NCBI GenBank assembly: GCA_019242065.1
Contig: JAFAWJ010000562.1
Span: 1 to 5,082, forward strand
Length of the DNA stretch: 5,082 nt
Source: Chloroflexota bacterium
GTDB taxonomy: Bacteria > Chloroflexota > UBA6077 > CF-72
Direction: 5' to 3'
Positions 1-4,843 of this stretch are shown piece by piece. Position 1 is the first letter of the stretch; every line of letters begins with the position of its first letter. The position numbers were made by a program, and so were the translations under genes. Below the pieces are notes generated by a model, which saw nothing but the letters and a program-made list of their open reading frames with translations, was not told where the DNA came from and made no database searches.

Positions 1-378
1 GCCGGGCTCCAGGTCATGCAACAGGACTACGTGACCGTCACGCGCACCTACGGTGGTGGCAGCGTGTGGATCTTCGTGCGCCACCTGCTGCCGAATGTCT
101 CGTCGGTGCTGATCGTGCAGGCGACAGTCGCGTTCGCCATCGCCATCCTGGCCGAAGCTGCCCTGAGTTACCTGGGCCTGGGCACGCCGCCGCCGACGCC
201 CTCGTGGGGCCGCATGCTGAGCGAGTCGCAAACGTTTCTGGACCAGGCGCCGCTGCTTGCCCTCTGGCCGGGCGTGTGCATCGCCGCGACGGTACTGGGC
301 TTCAACCTGCTGGGCGACGGCCTGCGCGAGCTTCTCGACCCTCGCCTCGGCGACTCCCGCTCCATGTCCTCGCTCTGA
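1..378 (+). CDS. dppC: Dipeptide/oligopeptide ABC transporter permease, DppC-type (3' part only)
   Basis: This is the C-terminal 125 residues of an inner-membrane permease subunit of a peptide/nickel-class ABC importer; the frame is open at the left edge, so the true start lies outside the window. Visible family features in order are a cytoplasmic coupling loop (about residues 9-34, DYVTVTRTYGGG then RHLLPN), a membrane helix running into EAALSYLGLG (about 35-58), the periplasmic PPPTPSWGRML segment (about 61-73), and a last helix ending in PGVCIAATVLGFNLLGDGLRELLDPRL. The LSYLGLG, PSWG and NLLGDGLR-x2-LDPR signatures are typical of DppC/OppC. The EAA consensus is degenerate here, with TVT where most relatives have EAA, although the G and LP positions are kept. 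The downstream ATPase gene starts 4 bases after the stop, so they form one operon. Substrate (dipeptide, oligopeptide, nickel or other) cannot be read from this part. The DppC/OppC class is secure; the exact symbol is not. Confidence 0.93.
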   Translation, partial: AGLQVMQQDYVTVTRTYGGGSVWIFVRHLLPNVSSVLIVQATVAFAIAILAEAALSYLGLGTPPPTPSWGRMLSESQTFLDQAPLLALWPGVCIAATVLGFNLLGDGLRELLDPRLGDSRSMSSL

Positions 379-382
379 GCAC

Positions 383-1330
383 ATGCGCGACGTCCTGCAG
401 GTCGAGAACCTGACCGTCCGCGTCGGCCACCTCGACATCATCCACGGCATCAGCTTCGCCCTCGCCGCCGGCCAGCGCACGGGACTGATCGGCGAATCGG
501 GCTCGGGTAAGACCCTGAGCGCTCTGGCCATCATGGGTCTGCTGCCCGACGGCCTGTCTGCGACGGGTCACGTGCTGTATCAGGGTCGCAATCTTCTGGA
601 GCTCGACGAGCGCGACCTGTGCCGACTGCGCGGCGACCGCCTGGCGATGATCTTTCAGGAGCCGATGACGGCGCTCAACCCGGTCATGAAGATCCGCGAC
701 CAGGTCGCCGAACCGTTGCGGATCCACCGTGGCCTGCGCGCGCGTGACGCGCAGGCGGCCGCGCTGGACGCCCTCCGCCGCGTCCACATCCCCGACGCGC
801 AGGAAAAGCTGCACGCCTACCCGCACCAGTTGTCCGGCGGCCAGCGCCAGCGCGCGATGATCGCCATGGCGACGGCCTGCTCCCCGGAGCTGCTGATTGC
901 CGACGAGCCGACCACCGCTCTGGACGTGACCGTGCAGGCCCAGATCCTCGAGCTGCTCGTCGAACTCGTGGAGGAGGAAGGCGCCAGCCTCCTGTTGATC
1001 ACCCACGATCTGCCCGTGGTGGCCAACGTGTGTCAACAGGTCCTGGTGCTCTACGGCGGCTACATCGTCGAGGAGGGCGATGTGGATTCGGTCTTCGGTC
1101 GGCCGTCGCATCCCTATACGCGGGCGCTGCTGGATGCGATTCCGCCACTGGACGAAGAAGTCCCCGATCGCAAGCTGAAGGCTATCGCTGGCTCCGTGCC
1201 CGGTCTCGGCGAATTCCCGCCGGGTTGTCCGTTTCGAAATCGATGTCCACGTGCCGACGACGCGTGCGCGACCATGCCCGCGCTCGCCGGGAACGCCCAC
1301 CGCGTCGCGTGCTGGCACCCCTTGCCGTGA
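383..1330 (+). CDS. dppD: Dipeptide/oligopeptide ABC transporter ATP-binding protein, DppD-type
   Basis: This 315-aa protein is one of the two nucleotide-binding subunits that power a peptide-class importer at the cytoplasmic face of the membrane. It has a complete motif set: Walker A GESGSGKT at 37-44, Q-loop FQEP at 91-94, ABC signature LSGGQ at 150-154, Walker B LLIADE at 170-175, D-loop TALD, and switch histidine H208 in ITHD. The C-terminal oligopeptide-transporter extension follows, with [12 protein letters not shown] at 243-254 and four cysteines (C282, C288, C295, C310) spaced as in DppD/OppD proteins, where they can hold an iron-sulfur cluster. Length is close to the usual 320-330 aa. 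I chose ATG 383 because it lies 4 bases after the permease stop and gives the expected short N-terminus; the longer frame upstream only overlaps dppC. There is no strong Shine-Dalgarno, so translational coupling to dppC is likely. Its stop overlaps the start of the next ATPase gene. Confidence 0.96.
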   Translation: MRDVLQVENLTVRVGHLDIIHGISFALAAGQRTGLIGESGSGKTLSALAIMGLLPDGLSATGHVLYQGRNLLELDERDLCRLRGDRLAMIFQEPMTALNPVMKIRDQVAEPLRIHRGLRARDAQAAALDALRRVHIPDAQEKLHAYPHQLSGGQRQRAMIAMATACSPELLIADEPTTALDVTVQAQILELLVELVEEEGASLLLITHDLPVVANVCQQVLVLYGGYIVEEGDVDSVFGRPSHPYTRALLDAIPPLDEEVPDRKLKAIAGSVPGLGEFPPGCPFRNRCPRADDACATMPALAGNAHRVACWHPLP

Positions 1331-2103
1331 GCAGTTCGCCGCCGCTGTTCGTCGTCGATCACGTGAGTCGGCGGTATCGACTGCCGCGTACCAGCCTGCG
1401 GCACGCGCCACGAGTGATAACGGCGGTCGACGACGTCAGCTTTACGCTCGCCGGCGAAGAAACGTTCGGCGTCGTCGGCGAATCGGGCTCGGGCAAGACG
1501 ACGTTGATGAAGCTTCTGCTCGGTCTCGAACGGCCGAACGCCGGTTCGGTCACGTATGGCGGCGCCTCGCTGCGCCGCGAGGTCCAGGTCGTTTTCCAGG
1601 ATCCGGCCAGCGCACTGGACCCGCGCATGCGCGTCGGCGACATCATCACCGAGCCGCTACAGGTCCTGCGCATCCCGGGCGACCGCCAGGCACGCCTGGC
1701 CGAGCTGCTCGACGCGGTCGGCCTGCCACTGGCCGCCGCGCGGCGCTACCCGCACGAGTTCTCAGGTGGCCAGCGTCAGCGCATCGCCATCGCGCGCGCC
1801 CTGGCACCCAGGCCGCGCGTGCTGATCGGCGACGAGCCCGTCAGCGCCCTCGACGTCTCGGTCCGTGCCCAGATCCTGAACTTGCTCGAAGACCTGCGCG
1901 TTGGCTTTCAGCTGACCCTGATCCTCGTCTCGCATGACCTGTCCGTCGTGCGGCACATGACCGACCGTGTGCTGGTCATGCAGTCTGGACGCATCGTCGA
2001 ACAGGGTGCCACCCGAGACGTCTTTCGGACGCCGCAGCACCCATATACGCGGCTGTTACTGGACTCGATCCCCAGACTACGCGCTCAGGCGTCGCGCAAA
2101 TAG
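1327..2103 (+). CDS. dppF: Dipeptide/oligopeptide ABC transporter ATP-binding protein, DppF-type, short form
   Basis: This 258-aa protein is the second ATPase subunit of the importer, expected to pair with the DppD-type subunit. Motifs are Walker A GESGSGKT at 51-58, Q-loop Q91 in FQDP, signature FSGGQ at 145-149, Walker B VLIGDE at 165-170, and switch H203 in VSHD. The start is GTG 1327, which overlaps the dppD stop as GTGA. This gives an N-terminus beginning MSSSPPLF and implies coupled translation; the long open frame upstream is only a shadow of dppD. The protein is short compared with usual DppF (about 320 aa). It stops just after HPYTRLLLDSIPRL, lacking the usual C-terminal cysteine-bearing extension. 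The segment between the nucleotide fold and the Q-loop (residues 78-90) is also compressed by roughly 10-15 residues. All catalytic motifs are intact, so I expect it to be functional. The last 19 bases overlap the convergent membrane-protein gene. Confidence 0.94.
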   Translation: MSSSPPLFVVDHVSRRYRLPRTSLRHAPRVITAVDDVSFTLAGEETFGVVGESGSGKTTLMKLLLGLERPNAGSVTYGGASLRREVQVVFQDPASALDPRMRVGDIITEPLQVLRIPGDRQARLAELLDAVGLPLAAARRYPHEFSGGQRQRIAIARALAPRPRVLIGDEPVSALDVSVRAQILNLLEDLRVGFQLTLILVSHDLSVVRHMTDRVLVMQSGRIVEQGATRDVFRTPQHPYTRLLLDSIPRLRAQASRK

Positions 2104-2366
2104 AACAGGAAAACCGCGGGAGCCACCGACGCCAGCGCGAGCGCCAGCGGGATCAGCCCACCAGTGACCCACCAGGTCAGGGCGAAGGCCCAGGTGATGA
2201 AGGCCAGCGCGGCCAGACACAGCACGAACAGGAAGGGATCGCGGCGCAGGCGCTCGCGCAGGCCGGTGCCGCGGCCGGATCCGGGCGGGGTAGCGCGGGT
2301 GGTCGATCGGCGGGGGCTGGGCTGAGGGGTGGTGCGCGTCGGCCGCTGGCCGGATCGGTCACTCAT
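2085..2366 (-). CDS. Small two-helix membrane protein of unknown function
   Basis: I do not recognise this 93-aa protein. Residues 1-42 form a polar, basic tail rich in Ser, Thr, Pro and Arg, probably disordered. Two hydrophobic segments follow, about 44-67 (FLFVLCLAALAFITWAFALT, then WWV) and about 70-90, separated by a two-glycine turn, which looks like a membrane hairpin. The excess of Arg before the first helix predicts an N-terminus in the cytoplasm. Third codon positions are strongly GC, as in neighbouring genes, which supports real coding. ATG 2366 is 9 bases after a TANNNT-type -10 motif on the minus strand, and no Shine-Dalgarno is visible, so the message may be leaderless. It diverges from the 2388 gene across 21 bases and its 3' end overlaps dppF tail-to-tail by 19 bases. 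Function is unknown; a link to the importer is possible but unsupported. Confidence 0.75.
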   Translation of the reverse strand: MSDRSGQRPTRTTPQPSPRRSTTRATPPGSGRGTGLRERLRRDPFLFVLCLAALAFITWAFALTWWVTGGLIPLALALASVAPAVFLFYLRDA

Positions 2367-2387
2367 TCGTCGCTAATCTTAACCGCC
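2367..2387. promoter_or_regulatory. Candidate divergent promoter region with overlapping -10 motifs on both strands
   Basis: Only 21 bases separate two divergent start codons. On the plus strand TAATCT (2374-2379) ends 8 bases before GTG 2388. On the minus strand TAAGAT (2381-2376) ends 9 bases before ATG 2366. Both fit TANNNT, the -10 type linked with leaderless messages in several high-GC phyla. Neither gene has a clear Shine-Dalgarno. I found no convincing -35 at standard spacing. This is inferred from sequence pattern only. Confidence 0.45.
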
Positions 2388-2759
2388 GTGGAGTCACCGC
2401 TCCGAATCTTTGTCGTCGCGTGTCAGCCGCGCCCGGGCGACCGCGGACGCTGGCGTGTCACATTTCGACTCAGCAATGTCTCCGAGTCGTCGCTGGAGCT
2501 GTGTGACGCCTGGGTGCCGCACGGTCGGTTTCGGGGTGACGGCCACATTCCCCTGCAGGCTACCCTCCCCGCGATGGACGAGTCCTGCCTTGCCGTGGAG
2601 GTGACGTCACAGGAAGAAGCGGGGGCGGTGGTCGAAAACGCGTTCCTGATCTTGCGCACCAGCACCTGTCGCGTCTTTGCCCGCCTGCGCGTCGACTTTG
2701 ACGCCGCCGCACGCGCCAGGCCGATCGTCGAAGCCGTTACTGCTCAGTCACTAGAATGA
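2388..2759 (+). CDS. Hypothetical protein, predicted soluble beta-rich
   Basis: I do not recognise this 123-aa protein. It has no signal peptide or membrane segment, so it is probably cytoplasmic. The pattern of alternating hydrophobic residues in likely strands (RIFVVACQP at 6-14, RWRVTFRLSNVS at 21-32, AFLILRT at 85-91, RVFARLRVDF at 95-104) and the sequence TFRLSN resemble small immunoglobulin-like or C2-like beta sandwiches, but that fold call is a guess from pattern. Four cysteines (12, 39, 67, 94) have no obvious metal-motif spacing. GTG 2388 is chosen because it follows a -10-like TAATCT by 8 bases and is the first in-frame start; there is no clear ribosome binding site, consistent with a leaderless message. 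Codon third positions are GC-rich like its neighbours, which supports a real gene. Its stop overlaps the ATG of a 19-codon micro-ORF (ATGA). Confidence 0.75.
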   Translation: MESPLRIFVVACQPRPGDRGRWRVTFRLSNVSESSLELCDAWVPHGRFRGDGHIPLQATLPAMDESCLAVEVTSQEEAGAVVENAFLILRTSTCRVFARLRVDFDAAARARPIVEAVTAQSLE

Positions 2760-2815
2760 GGCCCGTGACGCTTTCGGCGGACGATCGCTACGTCATGCAA
2801 CGTTTGCGCGGTTGA
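2756..2815 (+). CDS. Possible 19-aa micro-ORF coupled to the preceding gene
   Basis: An ATG at 2756 overlaps the stop of the preceding gene as ATGA and opens a 19-codon frame, MRPVTLSADDRYVMQRLRG, ending TGA at 2813-2815. About 14 of 19 third positions are G or C. It lies in the same frame as the 43-aa gene that starts at 2855, separated from it by two in-frame TGA codons. It could be a leader peptide, a decayed N-terminal piece of the next gene, or chance. Length alone makes this weak, and no homology can be claimed. Confidence 0.2.
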   Translation: MRPVTLSADDRYVMQRLRG

Positions 2816-2823
2816 TACCGCAA
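2804..2823 (+). repeat. Small inverted repeat in the spacer before the 43-aa gene
   Basis: GCGGT (2808-2812) and ACCGC (2817-2821) form a perfect 5-bp stem with a TGAT loop. It extends to TTGC...GGT / ACCGCAA if two bases bulge out on the left arm. No T-tract follows, so it does not look like an intrinsic terminator. It could be a small operator or a chance repeat in GC-rich DNA. Confidence 0.3.
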
Positions 2824-2836
2824 TTGAAGGGGTACC

Positions 2837-2865
2837 TTCGAGGAGACCACGGGTATGGTCTCGAA
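2837..2865 (+). promoter_or_regulatory. Inverted repeat enclosing the ribosome binding site and start codon of the 43-aa gene
   Basis: GAGACCA (2843-2849) pairs perfectly with TGGTCTC (2856-2862) around a six-base loop. The stem extends by three more pairs (TTC 2837-2839 with GAA 2863-2865) if three bases bulge on the left arm. The Shine-Dalgarno-like AGGAG (2841-2845) is mostly in the left arm. The ATG (2855-2857) has its A in the loop and its TG in the right arm. If the RNA folds this way, ribosome access would be limited. The pairing is seen directly; the regulatory role is inference. Confidence 0.45.
2841..2845 (+). promoter_or_regulatory. Ribosome binding site of the 43-aa gene
   Basis: AGGAG lies 9 bases upstream of ATG 2855. 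It is one of the clearest Shine-Dalgarno sequences in the window and decides the start of this short gene. Confidence 0.6.
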
Positions 2866-2986
2866 CACCCTCGACCTCGACCTGGAATGGCTGTACGCCA
2901 CGGTCGAGCGTCTGCGCGTGGAGTGCGGCGACGACCCCGACTACCGCGAGCTGCGCGACGACCTGCCCGCCGACTGGCCGCTCTAG
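2855..2986 (+). CDS. Small acidic protein, 43 aa, unknown function
   Basis: This short gene encodes a protein starting MVSNTLDLDLEWLYATVERL and ending RDDLPADWPL. I do not recognise it. The composition is strongly acidic (Asp and Glu far exceed Arg). A likely amphipathic helix spans residues 8-24 and a second short helix about 29-37, with tryptophans at 12 and 41. Coding evidence is good for its size: an AGGAG ribosome binding site 9 bases before the ATG, and 41 of 43 sense codons ending in G or C (only one GAA and one CGT do not). It ends exactly against the convergent HDO-like gene, with both stops inside one CTAG. Size and charge would suit a small interaction partner or regulator, but nothing shows this directly. 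An alternative is a decayed remnant of a longer gene continuing from 2756. Confidence 0.65.
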   Translation: MVSNTLDLDLEWLYATVERLRVECGDDPDYRELRDDLPADWPL

Positions 2987-3750
2987 ACTTCATGAGCGAG
3001 GGCGACGCGCGGGGCGCGCAGCTGCAGCGGGCCGACGCCCTCCCAGTGCGTGCGCGTCGCCGTCATCGCCTGCACATGGCCATCCCACTCGAAGTTGAAC
3101 GCCCACGCCCCGAGCTGCACCGCGCTGCGAATCTTCGCCTGCAGCTCGTTACTGGTGGCGAAGACGCGAATGGCGTCGATCTGCCGTCCGCCGTGGCCCT
3201 CGTCCTGCTCGGCATGCAGGTGGTAGGTCTCCGCGGCGCTAGCCGAAAAGCCATAGTGCCCGACCAGCTCGCGGTACACCCGCGCGGCCACCCCCTGCGC
3301 CCCGCCGTGTTGATCCTCGACGAACGCCAGCAGGGCCAGCCCCTCGAGCGCTGACCGCCGCTGGCAACCGCCGACGATCATCTCGATCGCCGCCAGCGTG
3401 CCTGGCGCCGGGTCTGCCTGATCCGCTTCCTCGCGTGAAATGCCGGCCTCCTCCAGAAACTGGAGCATGATGTCGACGTGGGTGCGCTCGCCCCCAAGCT
3501 CCTCCATGAAGTTGTCGAGCACCACATCCATGAGCGCGTAGTGCTTTTCCTGCACCGCGTTGATGGCGATGTGGCCAAAGAAAATCGGATTGGTGCGCAC
3601 ACGCAGGTAGTGCTGAACCTCGCCCAGGATGATCTGCTCGCGCGTCCAGCGGTGCTCGACGATGCCGCGGAACCAGGGATGGTCCCGCATCGGGACCTGT
3701 CGAGCGATCCCCCACAGCTCGTCGATGAATGCGTCAGGTGACAGGGGCAC
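2983..3750 (-). CDS. Heme-oxygenase-like diiron oxidase (HDO) family protein, TenA/PqqC/CADD-like fold
   Basis: This 255-aa all-helical protein has the overall pattern of the TenA/PqqC/iron-containing redox enzyme superfamily. Visible family segments are HPWFRGIVEHRWTREQI (24-40), the NFMEELGGERTH helix (80-91), LAFVEDQ (141-147) and YHLHAEQDEGHGG (176-188). These give E84-x6-H91, E145, and H179-x3-D183-x2-H186, the full six-ligand set that binds two irons in heme-oxygenase-like diiron oxidases. These enzymes use O2 to cleave or hydroxylate small amines, amino acids or fatty acids in the cytoplasm. TenA thiaminases and cofactor-free PqqC do not carry this set. The start is GTG 3750: it has GGAG (3762-3759) 8 bases upstream and lies 25 bases after the stop of the preceding gene, with which it forms an operon. 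The open frame further upstream is only a shadow of that gene. The substrate is unknown. Superfamily is confident; diiron oxidase class is a strong inference from the ligands. Confidence 0.88.
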   Translation of the reverse strand: MPLSPDAFIDELWGIARQVPMRDHPWFRGIVEHRWTREQIILGEVQHYLRVRTNPIFFGHIAINAVQEKHYALMDVVLDNFMEELGGERTHVDIMLQFLEEAGISREEADQADPAPGTLAAIEMIVGGCQRRSALEGLALLAFVEDQHGGAQGVAARVYRELVGHYGFSASAAETYHLHAEQDEGHGGRQIDAIRVFATSNELQAKIRSAVQLGAWAFNFEWDGHVQAMTATRTHWEGVGPLQLRAPRVALAHEV

Positions 3751-3758
3751 AGGCGTGA

Positions 3759-3762
3759 CTCC
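3759..3762 (-). promoter_or_regulatory. Ribosome binding site fixing the GTG start of the HDO-like gene
   Basis: On the minus strand GGAG (3762-3759) lies 8 bases before GTG 3750, in the 25-base gap after the upstream gene. It supports GTG 3750 over internal methionines such as that at residue 21, which would remove part of the first helix. Confidence 0.6.
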
Positions 3763-3775
3763 AGGTGGTGGTGAC

Positions 3776-4219
3776 TCAGATTGGGAGGTGCAGCGCTCTC
3801 GCGAGGGCCGCGACCGTCTCGCCCAGCGACGGTCGCACGTGCGTTTCGGGGTTGTTGGCCAGCAGCATGTGCCCACCGCCGGCCATCTTCGCGTCGGGAT
3901 CCTCGGCCACGACCCAGGCCGGAAAGCGACCGTCAACCCGGTATGCACCCTCGATGGCTGGCCAGCTCAAGCGCACCGAGTTGTCGGCCCAGTAGCCGAG
4001 AATGACGCACGGGGTGCCTGGTTCAGCGCGCCAGACGACGGGGCGCTCGCCCCACATGCTGTTCATGAACGTCTCGCCCTCGACGGTGGCGACGAACCTG
4101 GCAGGCATCTCGGGGCGAGCAAAGTCAGGGCGCGCCTCGGCGGTCGGCACAAAGGCGGCCCGCGGATCGCCAAACTTCGGGTCGTAGTGGTAGTAGGGGG
4201 TGCCCGGCGCCCTGGCCAT
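3776..4219 (-). CDS. Hypothetical protein, first gene of the HDO operon
   Basis: I do not recognise this 147-aa protein. It starts MARAPGTPYYHYDPKFGDP and is rich in aromatic residues and prolines, with no signal peptide or membrane helix. Notable stretches are VEGETFMNSMWGERPVVWR (47-65), CVILGYWADNSVRLSW (71-86), a glycine run KMAGGGHMLLANNPETHV (111-128) and a final helix SLGETVAALARALHL (131-145). The centre looks beta-rich, and the WADNSVRLSW segment could be strand-turn-strand. ATG 4219 is chosen because the longer upstream frame runs antisense into the divergent DUF151 gene, and a TAGACT -10-like motif ends 11 bases before this ATG. The HDO-like gene follows after 25 bases on the same strand, so the two are probably co-transcribed and may act in one pathway, for example in substrate handling. 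That functional link is inference from position only. Confidence 0.78.
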   Translation of the reverse strand: MARAPGTPYYHYDPKFGDPRAAFVPTAEARPDFARPEMPARFVATVEGETFMNSMWGERPVVWRAEPGTPCVILGYWADNSVRLSWPAIEGAYRVDGRFPAWVVAEDPDAKMAGGGHMLLANNPETHVRPSLGETVAALARALHLPI

Positions 4220-4304
4220 GCGCGTCCCAGAGTCTAGCGTTCCCGCGGGTCGCGGCCTCGAATCAAGCTCGTCGACGGGGCGAAAGTTCCATACTGTAGG
4301 TAGC
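4220..4304. promoter_or_regulatory. Divergent promoter region between the HDO operon and the DUF151 gene
   Basis: These 85 bases separate divergent starts. On the minus strand TAGACT (4236-4231) ends 11 bases before ATG 4219. On the plus strand TACTGT (4292-4297), overlapping CATACT, ends 7 bases before GTG 4305. A TTGATT on the minus strand (4266-4261) resembles a -35 but lies 24 bases from TAGACT, too far for standard spacing. The -10 calls are tentative. Confidence 0.35.
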
Positions 4305-4841
4305 GTGATCGAAGTCACCGTGGCCGGTCTGGGCATCGCACCGCCGAGCTCGCTGCCGCTGCTGCTGCTCAAGGAGCGGACGGGCGAGCGCGTCCTGCCC
4401 GTGGGCATCGGCCCGAACGAGGCGCAGGCGATCGTCATGCCCCTCCAGGGCGTGCATCCACCGCGGCCGATGACGCACGACATCTTCGTCGAGGTCGTGG
4501 CCTCGCTCGGCGCGCACCTGCGGCGGGTGGAGATCACCGATCTGATCGAGAGCACGTTTCACGCGCGGCTGATGCTCGAGACCGGCGGCCAGGAGCGGAC
4601 TTACGATATTCGCCCGTCAGATGCCGTGGCGCTGGCCGTGCGAACGGAGACGCCGATCTTCGTGGCCGAGGCCGTCTTCGACCAGGCGGGCATCCTGTCA
4701 CCCCAGGTAACCGAGTCCTCGTCGTCGCAGGAGCCCAGCACCTCGGAGACGGTCGACGAGTCGAAGCTGACGCCGTTCAAAGAGTTCATCGAGTCACTCG
4801 ACATCGACGACCTGGGCGGCAGCGGCCCAAGTCAAAGCTAG
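4305..4841 (+). CDS. Bifunctional nuclease family protein (DUF151)
   Basis: This 178-aa protein has an N-terminal DUF151 domain (about 1-125). The family was named for plant and archaeal members with DNase/RNase activity, and its bacterial role is poorly defined. Diagnostic stretches are ERVLPVGIGPNEAQAIVM (28-45), GVHPPRPMTHDIF (49-61), RRVEITDLIESTFHARL (73-89), DIRPSDAVALAVR (101-113) and PIFVAEAVF (117-125). These closely follow the family order of LPI-GP-EA, PRP-THD, TFHA-L and RPSDA-ALA. A Ser/Thr/Glu-rich linker (about 136-152) joins a short acidic C-terminal helix, LTPFKEFIESLDIDDLG (155-171), also common in bacterial members. GTG 4305 gives the usual N-terminus MIEVTVAGLG. The ribosome binding site is weak (AGG at 4298-4300), and a -10-like TACTGT lies 7 bases upstream, so the message may be leaderless. 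It stands alone, divergent from the HDO operon, and converges on the next gene with a 2-base gap. Confidence 0.93.
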   Translation: MIEVTVAGLGIAPPSSLPLLLLKERTGERVLPVGIGPNEAQAIVMPLQGVHPPRPMTHDIFVEVVASLGAHLRRVEITDLIESTFHARLMLETGGQERTYDIRPSDAVALAVRTETPIFVAEAVFDQAGILSPQVTESSSSQEPSTSETVDESKLTPFKEFIESLDIDDLGGSGPSQS

Positions 4842-4843
4842 CT

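Noticed and set aside
302..1411. Long open frame of 369 codons on the minus strand opposite dppD
   Set aside because: It lies fully antisense to a clear ATPase gene; long antisense frames are expected in high-GC coding DNA, and the translation is low-complexity His/Arg/Ala/Gly-rich with no domain.
2843..2862. GAGACC/GGTCTC pair read as a restriction-site or cassette signature
   Set aside because: These hexamers are simply the arms of the inverted repeat around the small gene's start; nothing else suggests an engineered or cassette boundary.
2812..3354. 180-codon plus-strand frame
   Set aside because: It is antisense to the HDO-like gene over most of its length and out of frame with the well-supported 43-aa gene; composition is Arg/Pro/Ala-rich as in shadow frames.
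2983..3750. Assignment as TenA thiaminase or PqqC
   Set aside because: The full H-x3-D-x2-H, E-x6-H and middle Glu set fits diiron oxidases. A single Cys129 exists but not in a TenA-type PC-x-W-x-Y motif, and no thi or pqq genes are nearby.
3751..3948. N-terminal extension of the HDO-like frame to 3948
   Set aside because: The added residues are Arg/Pro-rich shadow of the upstream gene, and GTG 3750 has its own ribosome binding site at proper spacing.
3629..4237. 202-codon plus-strand frame
   Set aside because: Antisense to the 147-aa gene and the start of the HDO-like gene, with no recognisable motif.
4220..4555. N-terminal extension of the 147-aa gene to 4555
   Set aside because: It would run antisense through the conserved DUF151 domain; the extra sequence has no domain character.
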